Source: Ferdinandcohnia salidurans | GTDB taxonomy: Bacteria > Bacillota > Bacilli > Bacillales > Bacillaceae_L | Reading direction: 5' to 3' | NCBI RefSeq assembly: GCF_042680725.1 | Contig: NZ_JBHUEK010000020.1 | Coordinates: 43,061 to 107,060, forward strand | Length of the DNA: 64,000 bases | In this document: piece by piece, positions 49,793 through 58,141 of the stretch | How the letters are laid out: each line of letters starts with the position of its first letter | Numbering within the stretch: the stretch's first letter is position 1 | Notes under the pieces: generated by a model | Databases searched by the model: none | Told to the model about the DNA's origin: nothing | What the model saw: only the letters and a program-made list of their open reading frames with translations | Made by a program: the position numbers and the translations under genes

Positions 49793-49916
49793 CAAATGCG
49801 CCTTGGCGTATTTGCGCCCGATTTTTTTCGAGCTCGCTCGAAAAACTACCGTTGAAAAATCGTGGCATCCGCCGGAGGCCTTAACTTTATTCAGTACTTG
49901 TGCTGAATAAAGTTAA
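49793..49916. repeat. Intergenic repeat, family II (short copy, inverted)
   Basis: Inverted relative to 38711-38872. It carries GGCGTATTTGCGCC, CGATTTTT, CTCGAAAAACT, GTGGCATCCGCCGGAGGC and TTAACTTTATTCAG. One end has a perfect 12-bp inverted repeat AACTTTATTCAG/CTGAATAAAGTT. It lies directly upstream of the yjzD SD. Confidence 0.8.
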
Positions 49917-50051
49917 ACGATATCTTTAAATAGTTTACCACATTTGTCTTCTTTAAGAAAAGCTATTTATAGGCATTTCCCCCTTTCATCTTTTATTCCA
50001 CAACATACACTAATAATGAAGGACGAAAATCAGGAGTAGGAGAAGAGAGCA

Positions 50052-50783
50052 ATGGTACAAAATAAACAATTCTTTAAGCTCGATACGGAGTGGTCTGCTC
50101 TTCATTTGCCAAAACGTCCAAATGGCTTTGCTGTTTTAATTATTGGGGATAAAACGAATTTTGTAGAAGAAAGCTCTAGCTTTTGGATCCAAAATTACGC
50201 AAGGTCCCAAATTCTCGAATACCTTAAGGATGAAGGATATACAGTATTCTATTCAAACTTATACGGTGCAAACTGGGGAAATCCTGCCTCTGTGAAATTG
50301 GCAAAACAGTTGTATCACATCGTGATGAAACGTGAAATCCTAAACACACGCATCCATATTCTTGCAGAAGGGATGGGAGCATTGACTGCCATGCAGTTAA
50401 GTAAAAGGATGCAGGGAGAAATACGATCGATGGCCTTCCTAAATCCATGCATTGATTTAGTAGCCCATATTGAGAATGAAAGAAAAAATAAATTTTTTTA
50501 TAAAAAGTTGATAAAAGAAGTTGCAAAAGCTTATCACCTTGAGGAACGAGAAGTTGAATTCAAAATTAAAAATTTAGCACCAAAAGATAATCTTGTAATC
50601 CCAGGTATCCCAATTAAAATTTGGCATAACACAAATGAAAGAACATACACTCCTGAAATACACAGTAAGAAATATCAAAGTGGAAACGAGATGGTCACGT
50701 TAAGCTATCATATCAGTGAAAATACGTATGCCTTCAGTCGCTCGATTGGTAGCTTCTATAAAGAAAATGAAAAGGAATTATAA
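50052..50783 (+). CDS. yjaU: Alpha/beta-hydrolase-like protein (YjaU-type)
   Basis: 243 residues. Looks like a hydrolase fold: GFAVLIIGDKTN, then TRIHILAEGMGALTAMQLSKR. The nucleophile elbow GxSxG is replaced by AEGMG, so the usual Ser is missing and catalysis is doubtful. The position between yjzD and the yjaV/med genes matches B. subtilis yjaU. SD TAGGAGAAG. Own terminator after the stop. Confidence 0.65.
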   Translation: MVQNKQFFKLDTEWSALHLPKRPNGFAVLIIGDKTNFVEESSSFWIQNYARSQILEYLKDEGYTVFYSNLYGANWGNPASVKLAKQLYHIVMKREILNTRIHILAEGMGALTAMQLSKRMQGEIRSMAFLNPCIDLVAHIENERKNKFFYKKLIKEVAKAYHLEEREVEFKIKNLAPKDNLVIPGIPIKIWHNTNERTYTPEIHSKKYQSGNEMVTLSYHISENTYAFSRSIGSFYKENEKEL

Positions 50784-50819
50784 AAAGTCCCAGTTTCTTG
50801 AGTGAATAGGGACTTTTTA
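50782..50819 (+). terminator. Terminator of the yjaU-type gene
   Basis: AAAAAGTCCC/GGGACTTTTT stem, overlapping the stop codon, followed by ATTT. Confidence 0.85.
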
Positions 50820-50870
50820 TTTACTCATCCGCATACGATACTGTAATAAATTATTTGGGGGATGTTACAA

Positions 50871-51437
50871 GTGAAGAAGGTCATACTATTCGATGCTTTC
50901 TCGTTTGTAGGATATGGGCTCTGTAGCAGGATGCTAGACGAGGAAATCAATGTTATTGGAGTAGATGCCGAACCGATGGAAAATAGCCCGGAAGAAAATA
51001 AAATGCTCTATGTTGGGCGTAATGCCTATTTTCATTTTATCGAGAATTCAAAGGCATTATTGAACCAGAGTTTGTTCGAAAAAACAGATGCAGTCATTTA
51101 CCCATGGTTTAGCACTACCCATCCAAATCGAAATGAGGAAAAAGAGGAAAGACTCCAATCCGTATTCGACTACTGCAATGATTCAAAAACCAAACTTATT
51201 CTCGTATCGGTACATGATATAAACCGAGTTGCAAAGAACTCTTTAGAGGATGAATTGGATGAAAGTTGGTATTCCAAAATTAATTTAGAAAATAGTTTGT
51301 GGGAACATCGGAAGATACGAACGAAGAATATAGAGTTTTTGTTTACGTTTATCGACTTTTGTAATAAAGGTTTAGCTGAATGTATTCAAATAAAGAGTGT
51401 CCATAAGGAATATATCCACCAAAACTTAGACAGCTAG
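50871..51437 (+). CDS. yjaV: YjaV-like NAD(P)-binding-fold protein
   Basis: 188 residues from GTG. The start KKVILFDAFSFVGYGLCSRML is a Rossmann-type first strand and helix (short-chain reductase-like). Then VDAEPMENSPEENKM and KTKLILVSVHDINRV. No clear catalytic Tyr-x3-Lys. Precedes med, as in B. subtilis. GTG at 50871 lies 9 nt after GGGGG; ATG at 50862 is inside the SD. Function unknown. Confidence 0.68.
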   Translation: MKKVILFDAFSFVGYGLCSRMLDEEINVIGVDAEPMENSPEENKMLYVGRNAYFHFIENSKALLNQSLFEKTDAVIYPWFSTTHPNRNEEKEERLQSVFDYCNDSKTKLILVSVHDINRVAKNSLEDELDESWYSKINLENSLWEHRKIRTKNIEFLFTFIDFCNKGLAECIQIKSVHKEYIHQNLDS

Positions 51438-51526
51438 TACTTCTTTTGCTTTCCAAGTAGCACAAAGTACAATAAAATAATGTATAGAGGACGAAATTGT
51501 TTTTTGTTTTTGAAGGAGTTGTAGTA

Positions 51527-52483
51527 ATGCAAAAGTTGTTTAGGTGGGTGACACTCTTATTCCTTTTAAGTTTTCTTGTATCCTGTGGACAAACAGATGC
51601 AGATACTGGGGTCAAAAAAGTAGGTTTGCTTGTACCAGATACAATAGATGACCAAGTATGGGGAACGAAGGGGTATAAGGGTTTATTACAGATAAAATCT
51701 CAATTTGAGGTTGATGTCTTTTACAAAGAAGGAATTACGACAGAAGCTGCAACTAGGTCTGCTGTGGATGAATATGTCGATAAAGGTGTCAACTTAATAT
51801 TTGGTCATGGTAGTGAATATGCTACAATTTTTAATGATATTGCGGATGAATACCCTGATGTGCATTTTGTTTTTTTCAATGGGAATACAAGAAAAGAGAA
51901 TGTGACGAGCCTAAACTTTGAAGGTCATGCAATGGGATTTTTCGGTGGCATGGTTGCGGGTGAAATGACGGAAACAAACAAAGTCGGTATTGTTGCTGCT
52001 TTTGAATGGCAACCTGAAATCAATGGGTTTTATGAAGGTGTTTTATTTCAAAATGATGAAGTCGATGTAGATATTGGATATGTTCAAAACTGGGATGATG
52101 ACGAAAAGGCAATTTCGATTGCTGAGAAAATGATTTCAGACGGTGTCGATATTATATATCCAGCTGGAGATGGCTACAATGTACCAGTGATAGAAAAGCT
52201 TAAGGAAGAAGGCCTATATGCAATAGGTTATGTATCAGACCAATCAGACTTGGGAAAAGAAACCGTCTATACAAGTACGGTTCAGCATGTAGACCAACTT
52301 TATTTGTTAGTTGCCGAAAAGTTCAATAAAGGTGAACTGGCTTCAGGAAACCTCTCGTTTGATTTTCATGATGAAGTCATTTCAATGGGGATTTTTAGCC
52401 CAAAGGTTGATGAAAACTTTATTGCAGAACTAAATGATTATATTAAACAATATAAAGAAACGGGAGATCTTCCATCAAAATAG
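51527..52483 (+). CDS. med: BMP-family lipoprotein Med, positive regulator of comK
   Basis: 318 residues (B. subtilis 317). Signal peptide with lipobox FLVSCG, then the BMP/PnrA fold: KVGLLVPDTIDDQVWGTKGYKG, FGHGSEYA, GGMVAGEMTETNKVG and YPAGDGYNVPVIEKL. In B. subtilis Med raises comK expression. ATG at 51527 after AAGGAG. comZ, which follows med in B. subtilis, is not found here. Confidence 0.88.
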   Translation: MQKLFRWVTLLFLLSFLVSCGQTDADTGVKKVGLLVPDTIDDQVWGTKGYKGLLQIKSQFEVDVFYKEGITTEAATRSAVDEYVDKGVNLIFGHGSEYATIFNDIADEYPDVHFVFFNGNTRKENVTSLNFEGHAMGFFGGMVAGEMTETNKVGIVAAFEWQPEINGFYEGVLFQNDEVDVDIGYVQNWDDDEKAISIAEKMISDGVDIIYPAGDGYNVPVIEKLKEEGLYAIGYVSDQSDLGKETVYTSTVQHVDQLYLLVAEKFNKGELASGNLSFDFHDEVISMGIFSPKVDENFIAELNDYIKQYKETGDLPSK

Positions 52484-52484
52484 A

Positions 52485-52521
52485 GGAAGCTATCACATCT
52501 AGTGATAGCTTCTTATTTTTT
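52485..52521. terminator. Bidirectional terminator after med
   Basis: GAAGCTATCAC/GTGATAGCTTC stem followed by TTATTTTTTT. Confidence 0.92.
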
Positions 52522-52791
52522 TCGAAAATAATCAAGGAGTGGCGAAAGATCTTTTAAAGCTGGTTTGATTTTGTCAATTGAGGTCATAATATCACTAATT
52601 TGTTCCATTAGATGGTTTAGATCAACTCCATCAGAATTAGATTGATTGGAATTTTCGTCTGGAACTTTATTTTTATGTCTTCTTGTCCCACGTGGACCAA
52701 ACATAAGGCGGTCAAACGGATCCGTCTTGAAAGAGTCATGCTCACTCTCTTGTTTTAAATCCAAATCCTCATTCTCATTCTCATTACTCAT
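52513..52791 (-). CDS. Hypothetical acidic protein convergent with med
   Basis: 92 residues. An acidic N-terminus (SNENENEDLDLKQESEHD), a middle motif DPFDRLMFGPRGTRRHKNK, and a C-terminal helix (LNHLMEQISDIMTSIDKIKP). DxFDxLMFG-type motifs occur in small Bacillaceae sporulation-related proteins, but I cannot name the family. ATG at 52791 with AGGTGAT. It takes the position where comZ lies in B. subtilis but on the other strand and unrelated. Confidence 0.65.
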   Translation of the reverse strand: MSNENENEDLDLKQESEHDSFKTDPFDRLMFGPRGTRRHKNKVPDENSNQSNSDGVDLNHLMEQISDIMTSIDKIKPALKDLSPLLDYFRKK

Positions 52792-52959
52792 TTTTATCAC
52801 CTACTTACATTAGTAAATTTCTTCAGAACGTTTTTATTATATTCTTATGATAAAACGCAAAAAATGAGATGGGCCAGTATCATTCTAACCACTAGGCTAA
52901 CATGGAATCTTTAAAAAAATGAAACCAAAGAGTTGATAAGAATTAAAAAATGAATTAAA

Positions 52960-52978
52960 ATTAGTACCAAGTCATAAT
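52960..52978. promoter_or_regulatory. FapR operator candidate upstream of fabHA
   Basis: ATTAGTACCAAGTCATAAT resembles the FapR palindrome TTAGTACCNGNTACTAA: left half perfect, right half weak. B. subtilis fabHA-fabF is in the FapR regulon and is released by malonyl-CoA. Confidence 0.6.
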
Positions 52979-53060
52979 AATTGATAATAAGAAAAGCGCG
53001 GAATAAAAAAAGCTTTTTTGATAAAAATTATGTTTTTCTCATAAAAAGGGAGATGTTTGT

Positions 53061-53993
53061 ATGGGTGTAGGAATAATTGGAATCAATCGATTTGTACCGG
53101 AAAGAGTGGTAACAAACAAAGATCTCGAAAAAATCTTAGATACATCAGATGAATGGATTCGTACAAGAACAGGAATAGAAGAACGTAGAATTGCCGATGA
53201 TGATACAAATACTTCTGATATGGCGTATGAAGCAGCGCGTAGAGCTTTAGAAGATTCAGGTATAAGCGCAGAAGCATTAGACCTGATTATTGTAGCTACA
53301 GTAACGCCGGACAATCCATTTCCGTCAGTTGCATGTATGATCCAAGAACGTCTTGGTGCAAAAAATGCAGCGGCAATGGATATTAGTGCAGCATGTGCTG
53401 GTTTTATGTACGGAATCATTACAGGTAAACAGTTTATTGAAAATGGGGATTATAAGCACGTATTAGTAGTAGGTGTTGAAAAACTTTCTAAAATTGTGGA
53501 CTGGAGCGACAGAAATACAGCCGTATTATTTGGAGATGGAGCAGGTTCAGTTGTTCTTGGTGAAGTTTCTGAAGGAAGAGGAATCCTTTCTTTTGAATTA
53601 GGAGCAGACGGAACTGGTGCAAAACATCTTTACCAAGATGAACACATCATTATGAATGGGCGCGAAGTCTTCAAATTTGCAGTAAGACAAATGGGCGAAT
53701 CAAGTGTAAATGTAATAGAAAAAGCAGGATTAACGCGTGAAGATGTTGATTATTTAATCCCACACCAAGCAAACATTCGAATCATGGAAGCTTCAAGAGA
53801 AAGACTTGAACTACCAGTTGAAAAAATGTCTAAAACAGTAAATAAATACGGAAATACATCAGCAGCATCCATTCCAATTTCAATTGTTGAAGATATTGAA
53901 GCAGGAAAAATTAAGGATGATGACGTAATTGTTATGGTAGGATTTGGTGGAGGACTAACTTGGGGTGCCATCTGTATTAGATGGGGTCGCTAA
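53061..53993 (+). CDS. fabHA: 3-oxoacyl-ACP synthase III FabHA
   Basis: 310 residues. Catalytic triad visible: Cys in DISAACAGFMYG (about 112), His in LIPHQANIRIM and Asn in NKYGNTSAASIPI. Starts fatty-acid synthesis by condensing a branched or straight acyl-CoA with malonyl-ACP. SD AAAGGGAG. Forms an operon with fabF, 78-bp gap. Confidence 0.95.
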   Translation: MGVGIIGINRFVPERVVTNKDLEKILDTSDEWIRTRTGIEERRIADDDTNTSDMAYEAARRALEDSGISAEALDLIIVATVTPDNPFPSVACMIQERLGAKNAAAMDISAACAGFMYGIITGKQFIENGDYKHVLVVGVEKLSKIVDWSDRNTAVLFGDGAGSVVLGEVSEGRGILSFELGADGTGAKHLYQDEHIIMNGREVFKFAVRQMGESSVNVIEKAGLTREDVDYLIPHQANIRIMEASRERLELPVEKMSKTVNKYGNTSAASIPISIVEDIEAGKIKDDDVIVMVGFGGGLTWGAICIRWGR

Positions 53994-54071
53994 AGAAGCA
54001 CTAACATAAAAGAACATCATTTGTCGTAATTATTGATAGAAATGTTGAAATAGGCTGGAAGGAGAAAGATT

Positions 54072-55310
54072 ATGGAAAAGAAGCGTGTAGTAGTAACAGG
54101 ATTAGGCACGGTTTCGCCGTTAGGTAACGATGTGAAAACGACGTGGGAAAACGCGAAAAACGGTGTCTCAGGTATCGGTCCATTAACAAGAGTACAAATT
54201 GAAGGATTACCAGCAAAGGTAGCAGCGGAATTAAAGGATTTTAATCCGGAAAATTATATGGATAAAAAAGAAGCACGTCGTATGGACCGCTTCACACAAT
54301 ATGCCATAGCTGCTTCATTCATGGCAGTTAAAGATGCAAATTTAACTATCAATGAAGATAATGCAGAGCGCGTTGGAGTATGGCTTGGTTCAGGTATTGG
54401 CGGAATGGAAACTCATGAGGAACAACATAAGATTTTCTTAGAAAAAGGTTATCGTCGTGTAAGTCCATTCTATGTACCAATGATGATTCCAGACATGGCG
54501 GCTGGCCAAGTATCCATCGCAATCGGAGCAAAAGGAATTAACACATGTACAGTTACAGCATGTGCGACTGGTACGAACTCAATCGGTGATGCGTTTAAGG
54601 TAATCCAACGTGGAGATGCTGACGTCATGGTTACTGGCGGAACAGAAGCACCATTAACCAGTATGTCATTTGCTGGTTTCGTGTCAGCAAGAGCCGTATC
54701 ATTAAACCCAGATCCAAAAACAGCAAGCCGTCCATTTGATAAAAACCGTGACGGATTCGTAATGGGTGAGGGTGCTGGAGTTCTAGTCCTTGAAGAACTT
54801 GAACATGCTTTAGCACGCGGAGCCAATATTTATGCAGAAATCGTTGGCTACGGTGCAACAGGAGATGCTTATCATATAACAGCCCCAGCACCAGGCGGTG
54901 AAGGTGGAGCTCGCGCAATGCGTCAAGCCATTGCAGATGCAGGACTAAATCCAAGTGATGTGGATTATATCAACGCTCATGGAACTAGCACAGATTATAA
55001 TGATAAGTTTGAAACTGCCGCAATCAAAGAAGTACTCGGTGAACATGCTTATAAAGTTGCGATCAGCTCTACAAAATCGATGACAGGTCACTTGCTTGGT
55101 GCAGCTGGTGGTGTGGAAGCAATCTTCTCAGTACTTGCAATTAAAGAAGGAATCATTCCACCAACGATTAACTATGAAACACCAGACCCAGATTGCGACT
55201 TAGACTATGTACCGAACAAAGCAAGACAACAAGAAGTAAATGTTGCACTAAGCAACTCACTTGGTTTTGGTGGACACAACGCAACCATTCTATTTAAGAA
55301 ATATCAATAA
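54072..55310 (+). CDS. fabF: 3-oxoacyl-ACP synthase II FabF
   Basis: 412 residues: Cys in TVTACATGTNSIG (about 163), His in NAHGTSTDYND and STKSMTGHLLGAAGG, ending SLGFGGHNATILF. Elongation condensing enzyme. SD GGAAGGAG. Followed by a terminator. Confidence 0.96.
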   Translation: MEKKRVVVTGLGTVSPLGNDVKTTWENAKNGVSGIGPLTRVQIEGLPAKVAAELKDFNPENYMDKKEARRMDRFTQYAIAASFMAVKDANLTINEDNAERVGVWLGSGIGGMETHEEQHKIFLEKGYRRVSPFYVPMMIPDMAAGQVSIAIGAKGINTCTVTACATGTNSIGDAFKVIQRGDADVMVTGGTEAPLTSMSFAGFVSARAVSLNPDPKTASRPFDKNRDGFVMGEGAGVLVLEELEHALARGANIYAEIVGYGATGDAYHITAPAPGGEGGARAMRQAIADAGLNPSDVDYINAHGTSTDYNDKFETAAIKEVLGEHAYKVAISSTKSMTGHLLGAAGGVEAIFSVLAIKEGIIPPTINYETPDPDCDLDYVPNKARQQEVNVALSNSLGFGGHNATILFKKYQ

Positions 55311-55324
55311 CATCTAAATCCAAG

Positions 55325-55356
55325 GAGTCAGGCCAAATGGTCTGGCTCTTTTTTTA
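55325..55356 (+). terminator. Terminator of fabF
   Basis: GAGTCAGGCC/GGTCTGGCTC stem (G-U pairs) followed by TTTTTTTT. Confidence 0.88.
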
Positions 55357-55525
55357 TGAAAATCGAATACGATAAAGAGGTGAAGAAAGGAAGTGGTGAC
55401 GTGGGGTAATACGCACAGACCAATGGCTGAAAGATTCACATGAAAATCCAGTTAAGCTATGTGAAAAACTAACAAGGTATTTTTCAAATCAGGCATCTGA
55501 ACGTGAGATTTATCAGTATTTAAGA

Positions 55526-56173
55526 ATGCACGGAATGTACAGATCAGTTTCTGAAAACATACTTGAAAGCCTTCCTAAAAACGTATGGGGAAAAGTAGAA
55601 AAAGAATATAGTGGCTTGCAAAAAAAATGGAACGGTCCACAGGTCCCTATTTTTATTTTTCCGGCAGACGAAACAAATTCCAGAATCAAAAAAGATTATA
55701 ATGGCAAATCAGGGCTTGCCTTTAAGGACAAATTATTTCTATTTTTCTCTCCGCATAATTCACATGACGAAATCAAAGCAGTCCTCACACATGAATACAA
55801 TCATGTGTGTCGTCTGAAAAAATATAAAAAGAAGGAAGCTGACTTAACTTTTTTGGATACGGTGATCTTAGAGGGCATTGCAGAAAACGCAGTTCGTGAG
55901 CATTGCGGTGCAGAAAATGTAGCGGGATGGACGAAATACTATTCCGATGTACAGCTTGAAAAACTAGTCAAACAACTAATAATTCCGAACCAATCTGTAA
56001 ATAGAATCGAACGAAAACACAACGATCTCTTATACGGAAAAGGATTCAGCCCCAAGATGGCCGGTTATTGTGCAGGCTATTACGTAGTTAAGCAATATTT
56101 GGAAGCGAACAAACTTCAAACGAACGCAATCTTGGGTGTGGACTCGAAGGAGTTTGTGAAGGAGTATCTTTGA
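55526..56173 (+). CDS. yjaZ: DUF2268 zinc-metalloprotease-like YjaZ, 5' end frameshifted
   Basis: From the first ATG, 215 residues with the zinc motif HEYNH (LTHEYNHVCRL) and an upstream FPADETN. The frame is open and plausible for 42 codons before this ATG (55400-55525; VIRTDQWLKDSHENPV, then KLCEKLTRYF), but no ATG, GTG or TTG lies in it. A GTG at 55401 after GGAAGTGG is in another frame by one base. One additional G in GGGG (55403-55406) would join GTG-GGG to GTA-ATA-CGC and give about 258 residues, close to B. subtilis YjaZ (261). So either a real one-base deletion or a sequencing error removes the natural start. Confidence 0.78.
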   Translation: MHGMYRSVSENILESLPKNVWGKVEKEYSGLQKKWNGPQVPIFIFPADETNSRIKKDYNGKSGLAFKDKLFLFFSPHNSHDEIKAVLTHEYNHVCRLKKYKKKEADLTFLDTVILEGIAENAVREHCGAENVAGWTKYYSDVQLEKLVKQLIIPNQSVNRIERKHNDLLYGKGFSPKMAGYCAGYYVVKQYLEANKLQTNAILGVDSKEFVKEYL

Positions 56174-56197
56174 TGGGGGGGTTGGGGTTTCTCCATA

Positions 56198-56795
56198 AAT
56201 TTAAATAGGAAAAAGTCTTAGCGGAAGTAGTGGATATGATCTCACTTTTGGATAAAACAGGGAAAGGCCATAGCATAAGTAGCGTATAAGACAAGGGTTT
56301 TGGATATAACAGGAAAAGGTCAAAGCATAAATAGCGTATAAGACGTAGGTTCTGGATAAAGCAGGAAAAGGTCAAAGCATAAACAGGGTATAAGACAAGG
56401 GTTTTGGATAAAACAGGAAAATGCCAAAGCATATGTAGCGTATAAGACGTAATTTTTGGATAAAACAGGAAAAGGTCAAAGCATAAGTAGAGTATAAGAC
56501 GTAACTTTTGGATAAAACAGGAAAAGGTCAAAGCATAAGTAGCGAGTATGACCTGACTTCTGGATAAAACAGGAAAAGGTCAAAGCATAAGTAGCGAGTA
56601 TGACCTGACTTCTGGATAAAACAGGAAAAGGTCAAAGCATAAGTAGCGAATATGACCTGACTTCTGGATAAAACAGGAAAAGGCAATAGCATAAATAGCG
56701 TATAAGACAGGACTTTTGGATAAAACAGGAAAAAATCAACACATAAGTAGTGTGTAAGTCGTAACTTTTGGATAAAACAGGAAAAAGTCACAGAG
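56198..56795 (+). repeat. 52-bp tandem repeat array, 11 units plus a degenerate one
   Basis: GGATA recurs at 56250, 56302, 56354, 56406, 56458, 56510, 56562, 56614, 56666, 56718 and 56770: exactly 52 bp each time. A degenerate unit is in phase at about 56198. Core order: CTTTTGGATAAAACAGGAAA, then GGTCAAAGCATAAGTAGCG and TATAAGAC. Units 7-9 are nearly identical (GAGTATGACCTGACTTC type), which suggests recent local duplication. The ORFs of 147 and 100 codons on the minus strand are by-products: 52 is not a multiple of 3, and the same repeat is read in three frames. It lies between the convergent yjaZ and NERD genes. Confidence 0.93.
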
Positions 56796-56850
56796 CACCC
56801 TTGATTTAAACTGGAAATCGTACCATACAAATAATAATCCCCACCAAATA

Positions 56851-56907
56851 AAAAAGATAAGAGTCCCCTTTTTTAAAGTAACAGGGAAAGCTCTTATCTT
56901 ATTTTTA
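56851..56907. terminator. Bidirectional terminator before the NERD gene end
   Basis: AAGATAAGAG/CTCTTATCTT outer stem with a 27-nt internal part and A/T-runs on both sides. Confidence 0.8.
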
Positions 56908-56917
56908 TCATATTGCC

Positions 56918-57841
56918 CTATTCATCTTTTTTAATATAGTATGTCCCTTTTTTAGATGAACAAGATCGATAGAATTTTGCAAGTGCTCTTTGAATGACAG
57001 CCTTCGATCTTATAATCTTACACCATTCGAAAATAATCCCCGAGGTAATCTTCATTTCTGGAAAAAGTAAACTGAACTCCTCTATACTTCGCAAGATAGC
57101 AGCTTCTTTATCTTCTACAAACCCACATTTTTTACATGTTATTGTTGTAGATTGACCTGAATCAAACATCTCCAATTCACCACACCCCACACACAAAATC
57201 CCCTTCGCCAACCTAACAAAACTATATTCTGGGAGCAATGTAAATGGGGAATCTTTTACATGTAAGCCCATTAGTTTCTTCGCAAGCGTATGATGTTTCC
57301 CTCCTAATTTTGAAGACTGTGAATTTAATTGGTTCATAAACCGTTCAAGTTGTGATGGAAAAATAATCGGTAGGTCGGGAGAAGCTCCGTAGAGGTAAAA
57401 TTCCGGATTAATAAAAACGAGGTGAACTTCTACTTTAAGGTTAAAGCCATGTTGTTGGAGCAATTGCCGAAAGAGAGATTCACTTCGCGATAGTTGAATG
57501 AGGGGATTTTTTATCTCCTTACCAGAGATTAGTCGCATGCGGTTGCCTTCGATCAGATAATCTCCTTCAAAATTTTTAACTTCAAAAATGTGAATTTTAG
57601 GTGGAGTGATAAGGAATGAATCGATTTGGTAATGGGTATTGGCGGTTTCGAGTAGGAGGTCATTAATGATGAGGCAATCTAGGGAAAGTTTTTCTAGTCT
57701 CTGGTCAAACATTTTTTCTCCTTTATACCCTTTTTCGAGTGTAATGATTTGATTTTCCGTTTTCTCGAGTACATTCATTCGAGCTCGGATCAATTTTAGG
57801 AGCAGCAATTCTAGTGGAATAGTTCGTTTTTTAATAATCAA
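56918..57841 (-). CDS. NERD-domain protein with C-terminal zinc ribbon
   Basis: 307 residues. A basic N-terminus, then the nuclease-related domain (about 37-160): GYKGEKMFDQRLEKL, QIDSFLITPPKIHIFEVKNFEG (D-x-E-V-K as in nuclease cores) and LVFINPEFYLYG. A zinc ribbon follows (CVGCGELEMFD, then CKKCG, about 217-240), and an extra helical tail. NERD proteins are distantly related to Holliday-junction resolvase-like nucleases, function unproven. TTG start after AAGGAAG. Single gene. Confidence 0.82.
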   Translation of the reverse strand: MIIKKRTIPLELLLLKLIRARMNVLEKTENQIITLEKGYKGEKMFDQRLEKLSLDCLIINDLLLETANTHYQIDSFLITPPKIHIFEVKNFEGDYLIEGNRMRLISGKEIKNPLIQLSRSESLFRQLLQQHGFNLKVEVHLVFINPEFYLYGASPDLPIIFPSQLERFMNQLNSQSSKLGGKHHTLAKKLMGLHVKDSPFTLLPEYSFVRLAKGILCVGCGELEMFDSGQSTTITCKKCGFVEDKEAAILRSIEEFSLLFPEMKITSGIIFEWCKIIRSKAVIQRALAKFYRSCSSKKGTYYIKKDE

Positions 57842-58141
57842 AGCAACACTTCCTTAATATGAGATTCGAGTTAATTTTAAATCTTAATTTCTATGGTTTC
57901 AATTGCTAATTATACTCGAGTTGTATATACATGTAATTAGAAAATTCTAATATAATATATTTTTATAATATATTAAAATAATTTGAGTTAATAGAAAAAT
58001 TAATACAAAACCTTATTTTGCAACACTTTAAACGATTTTGACTCAGAGTTTAAAAAATTGTCTTGCAATTATAATATTATAGTAATAAAATTCTATTTAC
58101 ATAATAATTTTGACTAATCATGAAGAATCTGGGGTGTTTTT
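57842..58141. other. AT-rich intergenic region upstream of appD
   Basis: A 300-bp stretch of very high A+T between the divergent NERD and appD genes. I see several TATAAT-like strings (for example in CAATTATAATATTATAG near 58070) but no convincing -35 pair, ORF or RNA. It presumably holds both promoters. In B. subtilis the app operon is controlled by nutrition and transition-state regulators; I find no good CodY box here. Confidence 0.5.

Noticed and set aside
52868..52905. tRNA-like string (minus strand TAGCCTAGTGGTTAGAATG) before fabHA
   Set aside because: It resembles a D-arm, but I find no acceptor stem, anticodon arm or TPsiC arm around it. Likely chance or a very old remnant.
54470..54954. 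Overlapping 118- and 107-codon ORFs opposite fabF
   Set aside because: Antisense shadows with skewed composition. fabF is complete on the plus strand.
56198..56795. CRISPR array
   Set aside because: Spacer-like parts are themselves repeated from unit to unit. The entire 52 bp is the repeat, so it is a tandem array.
56088..56830. Two long minus-strand ORFs (147 and 100 codons) rich in Phe, Leu and Cys
   Set aside because: They lie in the 52-bp tandem array. The period is not divisible by 3, so the protein repeats only every 52 residues with three frames of the same DNA. No SD or family.
57942..57970. CodY site before the app operon (TTAGAAAATTCTAA)
   Set aside because: Only one half-site matches; about 10 of 15 positions, below a reasonable limit.
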